Source: Oceanospirillum linum
GTDB taxonomy: Bacteria; Pseudomonadota; Gammaproteobacteria; Pseudomonadales; Halomonadaceae
Assembly: GCF_900182785.1 (NCBI RefSeq)
Contig: NZ_FXTS01000010.1
Coordinates: forward strand, 62,001-126,000
DNA length: 64,000 nucleotides
Reading direction: 5' to 3'
This document shows positions 1 through 6,673 of the stretch, in pieces. The notes under the pieces were generated by a model. It did not search any database. It worked only from the letters and a program-made list of their open reading frames with translations, and was not told the origin of the DNA. The position numbers and the translations under genes are program-made. Within the stretch, counting starts at the first letter, position 1, and every line of letters starts with the position of its first letter.

Positions 1-504
1 GATGTTTTTGCCCGTCAGGGTGAGATCAAGGTCCGTGGCCGTGCTAATCTGGATGACATTCTGACCATTCCGGTTGAGCCAAATCCAAGCTGGTCAGCAC
101 AAGAGATTCAGCAAGAGCTGGACAACAACGCACAGGGTATTCTCGGCTACGTAGTACGCTGGGTTGATCAGGGTGTCGGTTGTTCCAAGGTTCCTGATAT
201 CAACGATGTAGGCTTGATGGAAGACCGCGCAACCCTGCGTATCTCCAGCCAACATATCGCCAACTGGCTGCATCACGGTATCTGCTCTGAAGAACAGGTG
301 ATGGAAACCATGAAGCGCATGGCCGGTGTTGTCGATCGTCAGAACGCCAACGACCCAACCTACACGCCAATGGCACCTAACTTCGACGGCATCGCCTTCG
401 AAGCCGCCTGCAAACTGGTGTTTGAAGGCACCAAACAGCCAAGTGGTTACACCGAACCCCTGCTGCATGAATGCCGCCTGAAGCTAAAAGCACAACAGGC
501 CTAA
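1..504 (+). CDS. glcB: Malate synthase G, C-terminal part (cut by window edge)
   Basis: This is the C-terminal 167 codons of malate synthase G, which condenses glyoxylate with acetyl-CoA to give malate in the glyoxylate bypass. The frame is open from the first base to a TAA at 502-504. The segment EDRATLRISSQH (visible residues 74-85) and the downstream VVDRQNANDP and PMAPNFDGIAF stretches are typical of the C-terminal half of the G isoform. Asp75 falls where I place the family's catalytic base, from memory of the family and not from an alignment. A strong hairpin follows the stop, so the transcript ends here. Promoter and N-terminus lie outside the window. Confidence 0.93.
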   Translation, partial: DVFARQGEIKVRGRANLDDILTIPVEPNPSWSAQEIQQELDNNAQGILGYVVRWVDQGVGCSKVPDINDVGLMEDRATLRISSQHIANWLHHGICSEEQVMETMKRMAGVVDRQNANDPTYTPMAPNFDGIAFEAACKLVFEGTKQPSGYTEPLLHECRLKLKAQQA

Positions 505-530
505 ACGCCGGTTAAACGCTTAAAGCTGAC

Positions 531-563
531 AAAGCCCCGATCCTGAAAAGGTCGGGGCTTTTT
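531..563 (+). terminator. Rho-independent terminator of glcB
   Basis: A 10-bp stem (AAAGCCCCGA at 531-540 with TCGGGGCTTT at 552-561) encloses an 11-base loop and runs into a T tract. It lies 27 bases after the glcB stop codon. Confidence 0.9.
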
Positions 564-605
564 GGTTTATAGGCTTCCGGAATCAAAGACGTCAGAACAC
601 AACAA

Positions 606-672
606 GTAGGCCGGATAAGCGCTATACACAGCATCTGAAATCACACGGATATTGATTGGCGCGTCATCCGGC
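606..672 (-). repeat. REP-like palindrome, inverted orientation, with enlarged loop
   Basis: GTAGGCCGGATAAGCGC (606-622) and GGCGCGTCATCCGGC (658-672) are the two arms, in reverse orientation, of the REP-like unit seen complete at 711-746 and 11415-11450. About 35 unrelated bases separate the arms here instead of the usual few. It forms a head-to-head pair with the next unit, as in bacterial interspersed mosaic elements. Confidence 0.6.
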
Positions 673-710
673 ATTTCCCATGATCACACCAGATGCCATA
701 AAACCCCAAT

Positions 711-746
711 GTCGTATGACGCGCCCACGGCGCTTATACGACCTAC
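711..746 (+). repeat. REP-like palindromic unit
   Basis: This 36-base imperfect palindrome shares the core GCGCCCACGGCGCTTAT with the copy at 11415-11450. Its outer arms are changed in a compensating way (GTCGTAT with ATACGAC instead of GCCGGAT with ATCCGGC), so pairing is kept. It lies between the glcB terminator and the 3' end of ogt, the usual extragenic position for such repeats. Confidence 0.65.
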
Positions 747-761
747 GGTCGAGGTGAGTAA

Positions 762-1295
762 TCAGCAGGTAGGCCTTGATTCCCTTTTGGTTTTCTTTCC
801 CTCATCGCCAGCCTCCATCACCAACAACTGTCGCTTGCGGGCAATTCCCCACCGATACCCTGACAAGTCACCATTCTTACGTACCACCCGATGACAGGGA
901 ATCAACAAGGCCACCTGATTAGCACCGCAGGCACTGGCCACCGCTCGCACAGCCGTAGGCATGCCTAATCTTTCTGCCAGCTGGCTGTAGCTGATCGTTT
1001 CACCAAAAGGAATATCCTGCAGAGCCTGCCAGACCTGTTGCTGAAAGGCGGTTCCAGCCAGATTAAGCGGCAATTCAGGGAAAGGGGATTGGTTCACCAG
1101 CGCAGAACAGATCTGCTCAAGATATGGCATCAGATGATCGGATCGCTGCCAGTGGCGATCAGGAAAAGCCGCCTCTGCTTCGGCCATCAGAACTTCTGGC
1201 GAGTCGCCAATATAGAGCAGCGACAAACCAGTATTAGCCTGTTGCTCCGCCAGCATAAGAGAACCTAATGGAGATAGTGCGAACTGATAATACAT
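762..1295 (-). CDS. ogt: Methylated-DNA-[protein]-cysteine S-methyltransferase
   Basis: A suicidal DNA repair protein that moves the alkyl group from O6-methylguanine to its own cysteine. The 177 residues match the small Ogt class with no Ada-type N-terminal domain. The C-terminal half holds the helix-turn-helix segment (GETISYSQLAERLG, about 98-111) and the active site IPCHRV with acceptor Cys134, followed by SGYRWG and RKRQLL. The N-terminal half is the usual poorly conserved alpha/beta domain. It lies 33 bp downstream of the diguanylate cyclase gene on the same strand, so the two may be co-transcribed. No Ada-type operator was recognised. Confidence 0.93.
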   Translation of the reverse strand: MYYQFALSPLGSLMLAEQQANTGLSLLYIGDSPEVLMAEAEAAFPDRHWQRSDHLMPYLEQICSALVNQSPFPELPLNLAGTAFQQQVWQALQDIPFGETISYSQLAERLGMPTAVRAVASACGANQVALLIPCHRVVRKNGDLSGYRWGIARKRQLLVMEAGDEGKKTKRESRPTC

Positions 1296-1328
1296 AAGTA
1301 CTCCTGACAGGGTTGCCGGAGCAGCAAA

Positions 1329-2120
1329 TTATATCGCGGACTGAACCTGACAACGGCCGTTAGCTTTAGCTTTATAAAGATAAGTATCGGCAGCAATGAT
1401 ACCTTCCTGCAAGCTGCCATTCTGATTAATCCTGACGATGCCGGCACTTAAGCTGGTGTTAATCTTACGCCCCAGCACAATAAGGGGTTGGCCGGTCAGC
1501 ATGCCATTAAGGAATTGTAGCTGTTCAATCAGCTCTTTTTCTTTCAATCCGGATAGCAGAGCAAACTCCTCGCCCCCCATTCGAGCCAGCAGCGCTTCAG
1601 GTTCAAAATGATCCGATAACATTCGGGCAATATGGATCAGAACATGATCGCCAATATCGTGACCAAAGCGATCATTGACCTGTTTGAAAAAGTCCAGGTC
1701 GATAATCACTAATGTCTGGGGCTCATCCCGCAAACGGCGGACGCCCTCTTCGAAGAAAGCACGACGATTGGATAAACCGGTTAGTGTGTCCGTGTTCGCT
1801 TGCAAACGCAGATCATGCTCCAGAGAGCGACGCCGGTGCACTTCTCGCTCAAGGGTCTCGTGTTCCTCAGCCAATGTCTTAAACAGACGATAATGAGGGA
1901 GACTGATCATGGCTGAAATAAGTAAAGGAGCCATTACAGGCAGGGAAACCGCAACCGGAATATTGAAGCACCCGGGAGCCCAAAGCAGATAGAAACTATA
2001 GCACAGCGCGGCAGAAAGCAGCGTTGGCCAAAGCGTTGCCCGCAATAAATAGCCCATCAGACTGTACTGGGCAATACGTCTGGCCTTTTCGATCAGATGC
2101 GTGCGATTGCTATCTGGCAT
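1329..2120 (-). CDS. Membrane-anchored diguanylate cyclase (GGDEF domain)
   Basis: This protein likely makes cyclic di-GMP from two GTP. Two hydrophobic segments (about residues 30-48 and 52-74) anchor it in the inner membrane. A short coiled-coil-like linker (about 80-108, rich in Glu and Arg) leads to a GGDEF domain from about residue 108. The signature GGEEF at 182-186 and the metal-binding DLDFFKQVND at 141-150 are intact, so it should be active. The allosteric RxxD inhibitory site is missing: FEPE occupies that position before GGEEF. No periplasmic sensor domain fits between the two membrane spans. The ATG at 2120 has a good ribosome site (AGGGTGG). Confidence 0.88.
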   Translation of the reverse strand: MPDSNRTHLIEKARRIAQYSLMGYLLRATLWPTLLSAALCYSFYLLWAPGCFNIPVAVSLPVMAPLLISAMISLPHYRLFKTLAEEHETLEREVHRRRSLEHDLRLQANTDTLTGLSNRRAFFEEGVRRLRDEPQTLVIIDLDFFKQVNDRFGHDIGDHVLIHIARMLSDHFEPEALLARMGGEEFALLSGLKEKELIEQLQFLNGMLTGQPLIVLGRKINTSLSAGIVRINQNGSLQEGIIAADTYLYKAKANGRCQVQSAI

Positions 2121-2520
2121 TATGCCACCCTGTGCTTATTTTTCTTGGTGCAGCATTATTCATGAATATCAGGCCAGATGCACCCCTGGATCGCCATAAT
2201 TCGATATAAAGTGACATTAGTCCGGTATCTTTTAAGAAAATCAGAGATTCCCACTAACACCGGGAGGAAATTCTTTCGTCCACAATCTTTTATCCGGCGA
2301 GTCAGCACCTGTTTGCCCCCCAAAACCGGAGATTAGCCCGCCTATCACCGCATAATAAGCGCATTTTAAGGACGAAGTCAGAAGCACGTACTACGTGTTC
2401 AAAATAATCGCAAAACGCCCTGAGAAAGCCTGCTTCCCAGTCTTAAAAATATAGGGTATAAGCCTTTACTCCGGTCAGTCAGGAAACACCCTGCAACTGC
2501 TCTTATGCCAGAGGTCTGCC
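2121..2520. other. 400-bp intergenic region between two divergent genes
   Basis: No coding potential was recognised between the divergent diguanylate cyclase and 2OG-oxygenase genes. It contains a perfect 13-bp palindrome with a one-base centre (CACGTA C TACGTG, 2385-2397), which could be an operator. It also holds a possible promoter for the oxygenase gene: TTCCCA at 2434-2439, a 17-bp spacer, and TATAAG at 2457-2462. Both are weak, unverified assignments. Confidence 0.4.
2434..2462 (+). promoter_or_regulatory. Possible sigma70 promoter of the 2OG-oxygenase gene
   Basis: TTCCCA (four of six -35 consensus bases) and TATAAG are separated by 17 bp and lie about 60 bases before the ATG at 2521. 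It is the best match I could find by eye in this gap, but it is not strong. Confidence 0.35.
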
Positions 2521-3210
2521 ATGAACCCTATTCTCAATACTGTATTACAATCGGACAGCTGCTCTGCCAGTCTGGTAAGCCAGAAAGATATCGATCAGAT
2601 TTGTACAGACCTATACCAGAGTGGCTGGACCGTGGTTGAGAATTTCCTCAGTGCAGCTTTTGTCGACCTCATGCGGCAGGATCTTATGGCACTGGATCGG
2701 CAGGAAAAGTTCCATAAGGCGGGCATTGGACGTGAACTGGATTTTGTCCGCCGGGAGGACATCCGGTCAGACCGCATCTGCTGGCTGGAGAATATCAACG
2801 AGACTCAGAATCTTTTTATGCAGATGCTGGATCAGCTAATGACCGCTGTTAATCGGCGTTTGTTTCTGGGGATGAACCACTACGAAGCCATGTATGCTAT
2901 TTATGAGCCCGGCCAGTTTTATAAAAAACATGTGGACAGCTTTAAGGGCCAGCGTAACCGGATTATGACCCTGGTATTCTACCTCAACCCCGACTGGACT
3001 CAGGATCAGGGGGGAGAGTTGCTACTTTACCCCGAGGTCAGTGAAGGTGGCCTAGAAAACAACGAACCTATTATAACCTTGCCCCCCAAGGCCGGCACGG
3101 TGGCGGCCTTTTTAAGCGAAGATTTTCCCCATGAAGTGCTGACAACTCACGATATCCGTTACAGCATTGCAGTCTGGTTCCGCATTAGGGAAGGAGAGAT
3201 TCCGCTGTAA
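2521..3210 (+). CDS. 2OG-Fe(II) oxygenase, prolyl 4-hydroxylase-like
   Basis: A cytosolic 229-residue non-heme iron dioxygenase that should couple 2-oxoglutarate decarboxylation to hydroxylation of an unknown substrate. The double-stranded beta-helix fold occupies the C-terminal half. The iron ligands are visible as H137-x-D139 (KKHVDSF) and the distal H204 (FPHEVL); R213 (RYSIAVWF) is placed to bind the 2-oxoglutarate carboxylate. The segment YEPGQFYKKHVD and the GGELLLYPE strand are typical of bacterial P4H-like proteins, some of which act on ribosomal proteins or EF-Tu. The N-terminal 110 residues are helical. It appears monocistronic. The substrate cannot be told from sequence. Confidence 0.88.
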   Translation: MNPILNTVLQSDSCSASLVSQKDIDQICTDLYQSGWTVVENFLSAAFVDLMRQDLMALDRQEKFHKAGIGRELDFVRREDIRSDRICWLENINETQNLFMQMLDQLMTAVNRRLFLGMNHYEAMYAIYEPGQFYKKHVDSFKGQRNRIMTLVFYLNPDWTQDQGGELLLYPEVSEGGLENNEPIITLPPKAGTVAAFLSEDFPHEVLTTHDIRYSIAVWFRIREGEIPL

Positions 3211-3220
3211 CACCTAACCT

Positions 3221-3287
3221 GTAGGCCGCTCTTCAGGGCGTCAGCGGCGCTGTCAAATACAGGCGCCGACGGGCTGAAGCCCGACCC
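3221..3287. repeat. REP-like inverted repeat, second family
   Basis: GTAGGCCGCTCTTCAGGGCG (from 3221) and a related inverted arm (3260-3287, containing CGGGCTGAAGCCCG) form an imperfect palindromic pair. The right arm is itself a hairpin, CGGGCT-GA-AGCCCG. The sequence differs from the 36-base REP-like family at 711-746. It may also terminate the oxygenase transcript, although no long T tract follows. Confidence 0.5.
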
Positions 3288-3309
3288 ACAAAAACATAAA
3301 GAGACAAGG

Positions 3310-3720
3310 TTAACGGTTACGACAGCGATTAGCAGGAAACATCAGAGCTTCCAGCAGGTAATCTTTAAAATCCTGCGGGTAGTCTTTATCTTTCAGTGCT
3401 TCTGCCATACAACCCAACCATGCATCCCGCTCCTCTATGCCGATATCCAGATGGGCATGGGCCTTTGGAATGGCGATGGAACCGTATTTTTCCCGATACA
3501 GTTTAGGGCCTCCCAGCCAACCACAAAGAAAGCGGTAAAGCTTATCGCTGGAGATCGCCAGATCTTCCTTGTGCATACTGAGAATATGCTGCGCTTCAGG
3601 CAGGGTAGACATTGCCTGGTAAAAATCATCCGCTAACTGTTTCAACCCTGCTTCACCACCTGCGGTCAGAAATGATTTATCCCCTTCGCCGTAGGCACGA
3701 TTATCTTCCGGTGTACTCAT
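3310..3720 (-). CDS. Group II truncated hemoglobin
   Basis: A 136-residue heme protein of the truncated (2-on-2) globin family, group II. In other bacteria these bind O2 or NO and are linked to oxidative or nitrosative stress. The family signature IGIEERDAWLGCM is at about 93-105. Aligned to it by spacing, H88 is the likely proximal heme ligand and W101 the conserved TrpG8. The SFLTAGGEAGLKQLADDFY start is the usual A/B helix region. It stands alone on the minus strand, convergent with the upstream oxygenase gene. The function in this organism is unknown. Confidence 0.88.
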   Translation of the reverse strand: MSTPEDNRAYGEGDKSFLTAGGEAGLKQLADDFYQAMSTLPEAQHILSMHKEDLAISSDKLYRFLCGWLGGPKLYREKYGSIAIPKAHAHLDIGIEERDAWLGCMAEALKDKDYPQDFKDYLLEALMFPANRCRNR

Positions 3721-3839
3721 GGTGCGGTACTCTTAATTGATGAGTGCAGCTCTGATTAAGGAGTCTCCATCTTTTAATTAGAGTCTGCTGATAAAAAGTC
3801 AGGGCATTATAAGCAGAGACCTCTATGGTCGATACTTTT

Positions 3840-4133
3840 TTACGCCCCCTGCGCTATTTTGCCGCTGTCAGTATCAAAGGGAATATGCCCCTGCCCGATC
3901 CAGTAAAGCTTGCGGTGTCGTGGTAATTGCTTAAAAGCATATTCGGCTTTCAGAGCCAAACTGCGGCTACCCAGTTTCTGCTGATGGCGAAGCCGATAGG
4001 TTTTTCGGCCACGCATAAAACGCGCACCTTTCCCGGACTCATGTTCAGCTACACGACGCGTAACGTCCGTGGTGATACCGGTATAAAGGCGCTCACCATC
4101 CGTTTCTATGACATAGAGAAACCAATCAGCCAC
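3840..4133 (-). CDS. GIY-YIG superfamily protein (UPF0213/YhbQ-like)
   Basis: A 97-residue single-domain GIY-YIG protein. The motif is partly degenerate: LYVIETDG near residues 6-13 replaces GIY and RLYTGIT follows at about 15-21. The helix TRRVAEHESGKGARF with its Arg and His, and ALKAEYAFKQL near residues 61-71, match the UPF0213 family. Members are small nucleases of poorly defined role. The start is a GTG at 4133 that overlaps the end of the yciH-like gene by 8 bp, so the two are translationally coupled. No better downstream start was seen. Confidence 0.85.
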   Translation of the reverse strand: MADWFLYVIETDGERLYTGITTDVTRRVAEHESGKGARFMRGRKTYRLRHQQKLGSRSLALKAEYAFKQLPRHRKLYWIGQGHIPFDTDSGKIAQGA

Positions 4134-4488
4134 CGGCTTTTTTCACCTTAAAGCCTTTATCCGTTAACAGCGTCAGCAGCAGATCCCGCTGATCACCCTG
4201 AATTTCAATCACATGATCTTTTACCGCACCGCCCACACCGCAGCGGGTTTTCAGCTCTTTTGCCAACTTTTTCAGTTCCGCAGGCGTCACCGGTACACCT
4301 TCAATCAGGGTTACGCCTTTGCCTTTTCGACCTTTGGTTTCCCGCTTAAGACGGACAATACCATCACCTTCAGGCACGACATCGTCAGCCTGCTTACAGC
4401 GACAACGATCGACTGGCTGCTCACAATCCGGGCAGAGGCGACCGGTTTCCGTTGAATAGACAAGACTTCGTAACTTATCAAATGACAT
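4126..4488 (-). CDS. yciH: SUI1/eIF1-family translation factor, YciH
   Basis: A 120-residue homologue of E. coli YciH, a bacterial relative of eukaryotic initiation factor eIF1 thought to influence start-codon choice or act as a stress-related translation inhibitor. The N-terminus carries a cysteine cluster (CPDCEQPVDRCRC) not needed for the SUI1 fold. The C-terminal SUI1 domain includes KGVTLIEGVPV, LKTRCGVGGAVKDHVIEIQGDQ and the final LLTDKGFKVKKAGG. I chose the ATG at 4488; a GTG four codons upstream (4500) is in frame. It overlaps the downstream GIY-YIG gene. Confidence 0.88.
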   Translation of the reverse strand: MSFDKLRSLVYSTETGRLCPDCEQPVDRCRCKQADDVVPEGDGIVRLKRETKGRKGKGVTLIEGVPVTPAELKKLAKELKTRCGVGGAVKDHVIEIQGDQRDLLLTLLTDKGFKVKKAGG

Positions 4489-4549
4489 TATTTTATCCAC
4501 AGGCTGAAAGAATCACAGGACGCAAGTGTACTGAGGCATCGCCGCAAGC

Positions 4550-5410
4550 TCAATCCGGGTGGCTTAGCCCCGTAGCAAACCCCTGACTGATTTTTTGCAC
4601 CAGCGCGGTCGGCATCTTTGGGTGTGCGTTGGCGGACATCACCAGTGCGACAGACACCGAGGTCAGCTCTGGTAACAGGGTTCCCGCTTCAACCAGAGTG
4701 AGATCCTCCGGTGCGCTGGAGCGGATCATCGCACTGATCATGCCGTTTTGGCGTACCATCTCACAGAGCAACAGGGTACTGTTCGCCACCGCTAAGACCT
4801 GATAATCCCGCCCCAGTTTATCCAGCCCATCAAGGGCCGTGCTATGGAATTTGCAGTCCGGTTCCGCCAGTGCCAACGGCAGGCAATCATAATCATCCGG
4901 GGAGCGCCCCGCGGGCAGCACCCAAACCCCCTGATCCTGGTACAACAGATAACCTTCATCGGACTCGGCGTGTCGGGTCATCACCGACAGATCCAGCTCT
5001 CCCGCATCTAACTGGGGGCGCAGACGGTTGCTGGAGCCACCAAACACCTGCACCTCAAGGCCTGGCAGATGCTGATGAATCAGACGGATCAGTCTTGGCA
5101 TCACCGTGACCAGATAATCATCCGGGCAGCCGATTCTCAGGGGACGACGCGCAGGCTCCTGCTGTAACGTCTGCAAGGCTTCATCGTGCAGATTCAGAAT
5201 ACGGCGGGCGTAACTGACCAGCGCTTTACCATCCGCTGTTAATTCAAGCGCTCTGCCTTCACGGTCAAACAGGGTTTTGCCCAGACTCTGCTCCAGACGC
5301 TTCATCTGCTGACTCACCGCCGCCTGAGTACGGAAGATCTGACGGGCCGCCCGGGTAAAACTGCCGGTATCCACCACCGCAATAAAGCTTCGAAGCAGTT
5401 CGGTATCCAT
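4550..5410 (-). CDS. LysR-family transcriptional regulator
   Basis: A 286-residue DNA-binding regulator with the standard LysR layout. The N-terminal winged helix-turn-helix (LRSFIAVVDTGSFTRAARQIFRTQAAVSQQMKRLE, quoted here in pieces: SFTRAARQIF and QAAVSQQMKRLEQSLG) spans about residues 5-65, followed by a linker helix and a periplasmic-binding-protein-like effector domain from about residue 90. I start at the ATG at 5410 (MDTELLRSF), because the open frame upstream to 5482 has no family similarity. It lies divergently from the glutathione transferase gene, which may be a target, but no operator was identified. The ligand is unknown. Confidence 0.85.
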   Translation of the reverse strand: MDTELLRSFIAVVDTGSFTRAARQIFRTQAAVSQQMKRLEQSLGKTLFDREGRALELTADGKALVSYARRILNLHDEALQTLQQEPARRPLRIGCPDDYLVTVMPRLIRLIHQHLPGLEVQVFGGSSNRLRPQLDAGELDLSVMTRHAESDEGYLLYQDQGVWVLPAGRSPDDYDCLPLALAEPDCKFHSTALDGLDKLGRDYQVLAVANSTLLLCEMVRQNGMISAMIRSSAPEDLTLVEAGTLLPELTSVSVALVMSANAHPKMPTALVQKISQGFATGLSHPD

Positions 5411-5673
5411 AAGGTGTGCGCCTGTTCTGAACGATTGGGACGATAAAAAAGTCCGGCCTGAAACCATCGGACTTAAAACCAAAAATAAAGCGGGAATAGT
5501 GGCAAAAAAACACTGGCACAGCCAGCAGGATAAGAAAGCCTTATAGCTGAGTTAAATTTTATTCGTTTGTTGCCCAGCAAGGGGTACGGCAAACTCAGCG
5601 GCAAGACTTAAACGTACTGCCACGCAGCACACTGACCATAATGCACTAACCCAACACTGAAACGGAGGTTCCC

Positions 5674-6327
5674 ATGACTCAGCCTGTACTGGTGATCGGC
5701 AACAAAAACTACTCATCCTGGTCCCTGCGCCCCTGGCTGCTGCTGAAGCAGTTCGGTATCGGGTTTGATGAGATCCACATTCCACTCTTTACCGATCAGA
5801 TGCCTCAGTTGATGACAGAGCACACCCCCTGCAACAAGGTACCCGTGATTAAAGATGGTGATCTGGCCGTGTGGGATTCTCTGGCGGTCTGTGAATATAT
5901 CAACCTACGCTTTCTGGACGGGAAAGGCTGGCCGGAGGATCTGCAGCTGATCTCCCTGGGTCGCTCAGCCGTGGCAGAAATGCATTCAGGCTTCCCGGAT
6001 CTGCGCCATGAACTGCCGATGAATGTGCGCCGCAGCTACACCGGCTTTAAAGCCAGCGAAAAAGCACAGCAGGATATCGACCGTATTATCGCCCTCTGGC
6101 AGCAGCTGCTGGAAAGTTCCGGTGGACCTTGGTTACTGGGTGATTTCTCCATCGCCGATGCTTTTTATGCACCGGTTGCCAGCCGCTTCAACACCTACGA
6201 CATCGAGCTGCCTGAAGCTTTGCAGCGCTATGTAAAACAGATTCTGGAACTTGAGGCGTATCAGGAATGGCTGGCAGACGCCAAAGCAGAGACGGAAGTG
6301 ATTGTCGAGGAAGAGGTGGAGCTTTGA
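5674..6327 (+). CDS. Glutathione S-transferase family protein
   Basis: A 217-residue cytosolic protein with the two-domain GST fold. The thioredoxin-like N-terminal domain (about 1-80) has the NYSSWSLRPWLLLKQFG segment, where one of the serines at 13-16 is the likely glutathione-activating residue, and the cis-proline strand KVPVIKDG with the glutathione-binding DSLAVCEYI. The all-helical C-terminal domain contains WLLGDFSIADAFYAPV, a typical GST motif. The acidic tail (EEEVEL) is probably disordered. The ATG at 5674 follows a GGAGG ribosome site. The substrate cannot be predicted. Confidence 0.87.
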   Translation: MTQPVLVIGNKNYSSWSLRPWLLLKQFGIGFDEIHIPLFTDQMPQLMTEHTPCNKVPVIKDGDLAVWDSLAVCEYINLRFLDGKGWPEDLQLISLGRSAVAEMHSGFPDLRHELPMNVRRSYTGFKASEKAQQDIDRIIALWQQLLESSGGPWLLGDFSIADAFYAPVASRFNTYDIELPEALQRYVKQILELEAYQEWLADAKAETEVIVEEEVEL

Positions 6328-6391
6328 TGAGCTGTCTTTGATGGGCCGCCTCAAATCGTAAGCTTTTAAGCTCTAGCACGCCCATGAAGAA

Positions 6392-6417
6392 AGCGGCTCA
6401 GCGTAGCCGCTTTTTGC
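6392..6417 (+). terminator. Terminator after the glutathione transferase gene
   Basis: AGCGGCT (6392-6398) and AGCCGCT (6405-6411) pair around a 6-base loop and run into TTTTG. The stem also folds on the minus strand and contains the stop codon of the small gene at 6398-6541, so it may act in both directions. Confidence 0.75.
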
Positions 6418-6541
6418 GTTCCCGTTTGCGTTTCTGACCGGCTTTATGCCATTGCTGCATCTTCTGCAGATAAAAAGGCAGCACCATCAGCGCCAGCACA
6501 ACGGCAATTCCGTTGATATGGTTGTGGATAAATTCTTCCAT
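6398..6541 (-). CDS. Small membrane protein, 47 residues, unknown function
   Basis: I do not recognise this protein, but it looks like a real gene. It starts with ATG at 6541 after a GAGGG ribosome site, and the protein begins MEEFIHNHIN. It has a single hydrophobic segment (about 11-25, GIAVVLALMVLPFYL) and ends in a strongly basic tail (about 36-47, KRKRERKKRLR). This N-out or N-in single-span design with a positive C-terminus is common in small membrane proteins. The stop codon lies inside the terminator hairpin at 6392-6417. It is upstream of nothing on its strand within 800 bases, so it is probably monocistronic. Confidence 0.55.
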   Translation of the reverse strand: MEEFIHNHINGIAVVLALMVLPFYLQKMQQWHKAGQKRKRERKKRLR

Positions 6542-6599
6542 CAGCTTTTTACCCTCTGTTTCAGGTATCTCCTGTTTCTTAAGGTAAATTCTGCCGGAA

Positions 6600-6636
6600 T
6601 AAAAAAACCCGTACCAGCAAAAACCGGTACGGGTTT
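6600..6636 (-). terminator. Terminator of fba
   Basis: The 11-bp stem AAACCCGTACC (6605-6615) with GGTACGGGTTT (6626-6636) has a 10-base loop and, on the minus strand, runs into a T tract. It lies 37 bases after the fba stop. Confidence 0.9.
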
Positions 6637-6673
6637 GGAATTACAGCGCTTAAGGCCTATAACACTTGAAGGT

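Noticed and set aside
652..894. 80-codon plus-strand frame after glcB
   Set aside because: It runs through the REP-like unit and into the 3' end of ogt in antisense; no support.
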